DNA of 40,476 bases from Acidobacteriota bacterium (GTDB taxonomy: Bacteria > Acidobacteriota > Vicinamibacteria > Vicinamibacterales > Fen-181): contig JANYLG010000210.1 in NCBI GenBank assembly GCA_025363775.1, forward strand, positions 1 through 40,476, read 5' to 3'. The notes under the pieces are model-generated. The model was not told where the DNA came from and searched no databases. It saw only the letters and a list, made by a program, of their open reading frames with translations. A program made the translations under genes and the position numbers. Below, piece after piece: positions 40,458 through 40,476 of the stretch; position 1 is the first letter of the stretch, and every line of letters begins with the position of its first letter.

Positions 40458-40476
40458 ATGTTCGCCAACGACTTCC
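40458..40476 (+). CDS. Start of an unidentified gene (cut by window edge)
   Basis: ATG at 40458 reads MFANDF before the window ends. GGAG lies six bases upstream and a promoter is found at 40357-40386, so a real start is likely. The product cannot be named from six residues. Confidence 0.4.

Noticed and set aside
1-40476. tRNA or rRNA genes, prophage or insertion sequences
   Set aside because: No cloverleaf with a T-loop GTTCGA pattern, no rRNA core sequence and no transposase, integrase or phage structural protein was seen in the gaps or frames.

Overview
The window is GC-rich, densely coded chromosomal DNA from a Gram-negative bacterium. Outer-membrane barrels, a lipoprotein, an inositol-phosphate synthase, a carboxypeptidase-regulatory-domain barrel, a BON-domain remnant and many short dispersed palindromes together suggest an Acidobacteriota (Vicinamibacteria-like) genome. 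This placement is inference from gene content and was not tested by any search. No prophage, transposase, CRISPR array, rRNA or tRNA gene was seen.

Layout. 1-9000: housekeeping, mostly minus strand: purF (cut by the window edge), purB, an M16 peptidase, then rlmN (plus), a strong 6S RNA candidate in the gap between convergent genes, a DUF4126 membrane protein, mtaB, purE and purD. 9000-10220: rpsU with a two-zinc-ribbon protein, a clear terminator, and a STAS anti-sigma antagonist. 10240-17124: a surface-glycan block with a UbiA-family enzyme resembling decaprenyl-phosphate phosphoribosyltransferase, a coiled-coil protein with an Arg-rich tail, and four GT4-type glycosyltransferases in mirror order A-B-B'-A'. 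17177-21656: a sigma54-type response regulator and a large PDZ/multi-TM/GAF/PAS histidine kinase. 21948-25133: a plug-less TonB-receptor-like barrel and a secreted protein, separated by three tandem hairpins. 25280-28680: glgC and an orphan dppD/dppF ATPase pair. 28737-31454: a LolD/MacB-like ATPase, a small membrane protein and ino1. 31483-34282: a degenerate methyltransferase, an OprP/O-like porin and a ZIP transporter. 34400-40476: a BON-domain gene remnant, a lipoprotein, polA (proofreading site apparently lost, Tyr in the O-helix), a TPR-like secreted protein, pcnB and the first codons of another gene.

The least conventional signals are: (i) the 6S RNA candidate; (ii) palindromic repeats lying exactly at gene 3' ends, several with a GTAGG terminus that supplies the TAG stop of the adjacent gene; (iii) the mirror-image glycosyltransferase quartet next to a mycobacterial-style polyprenyl-phosphate pentosyl enzyme; (iv) several genes whose -10 element sits so close to the start codon that a leaderless mRNA is predicted.
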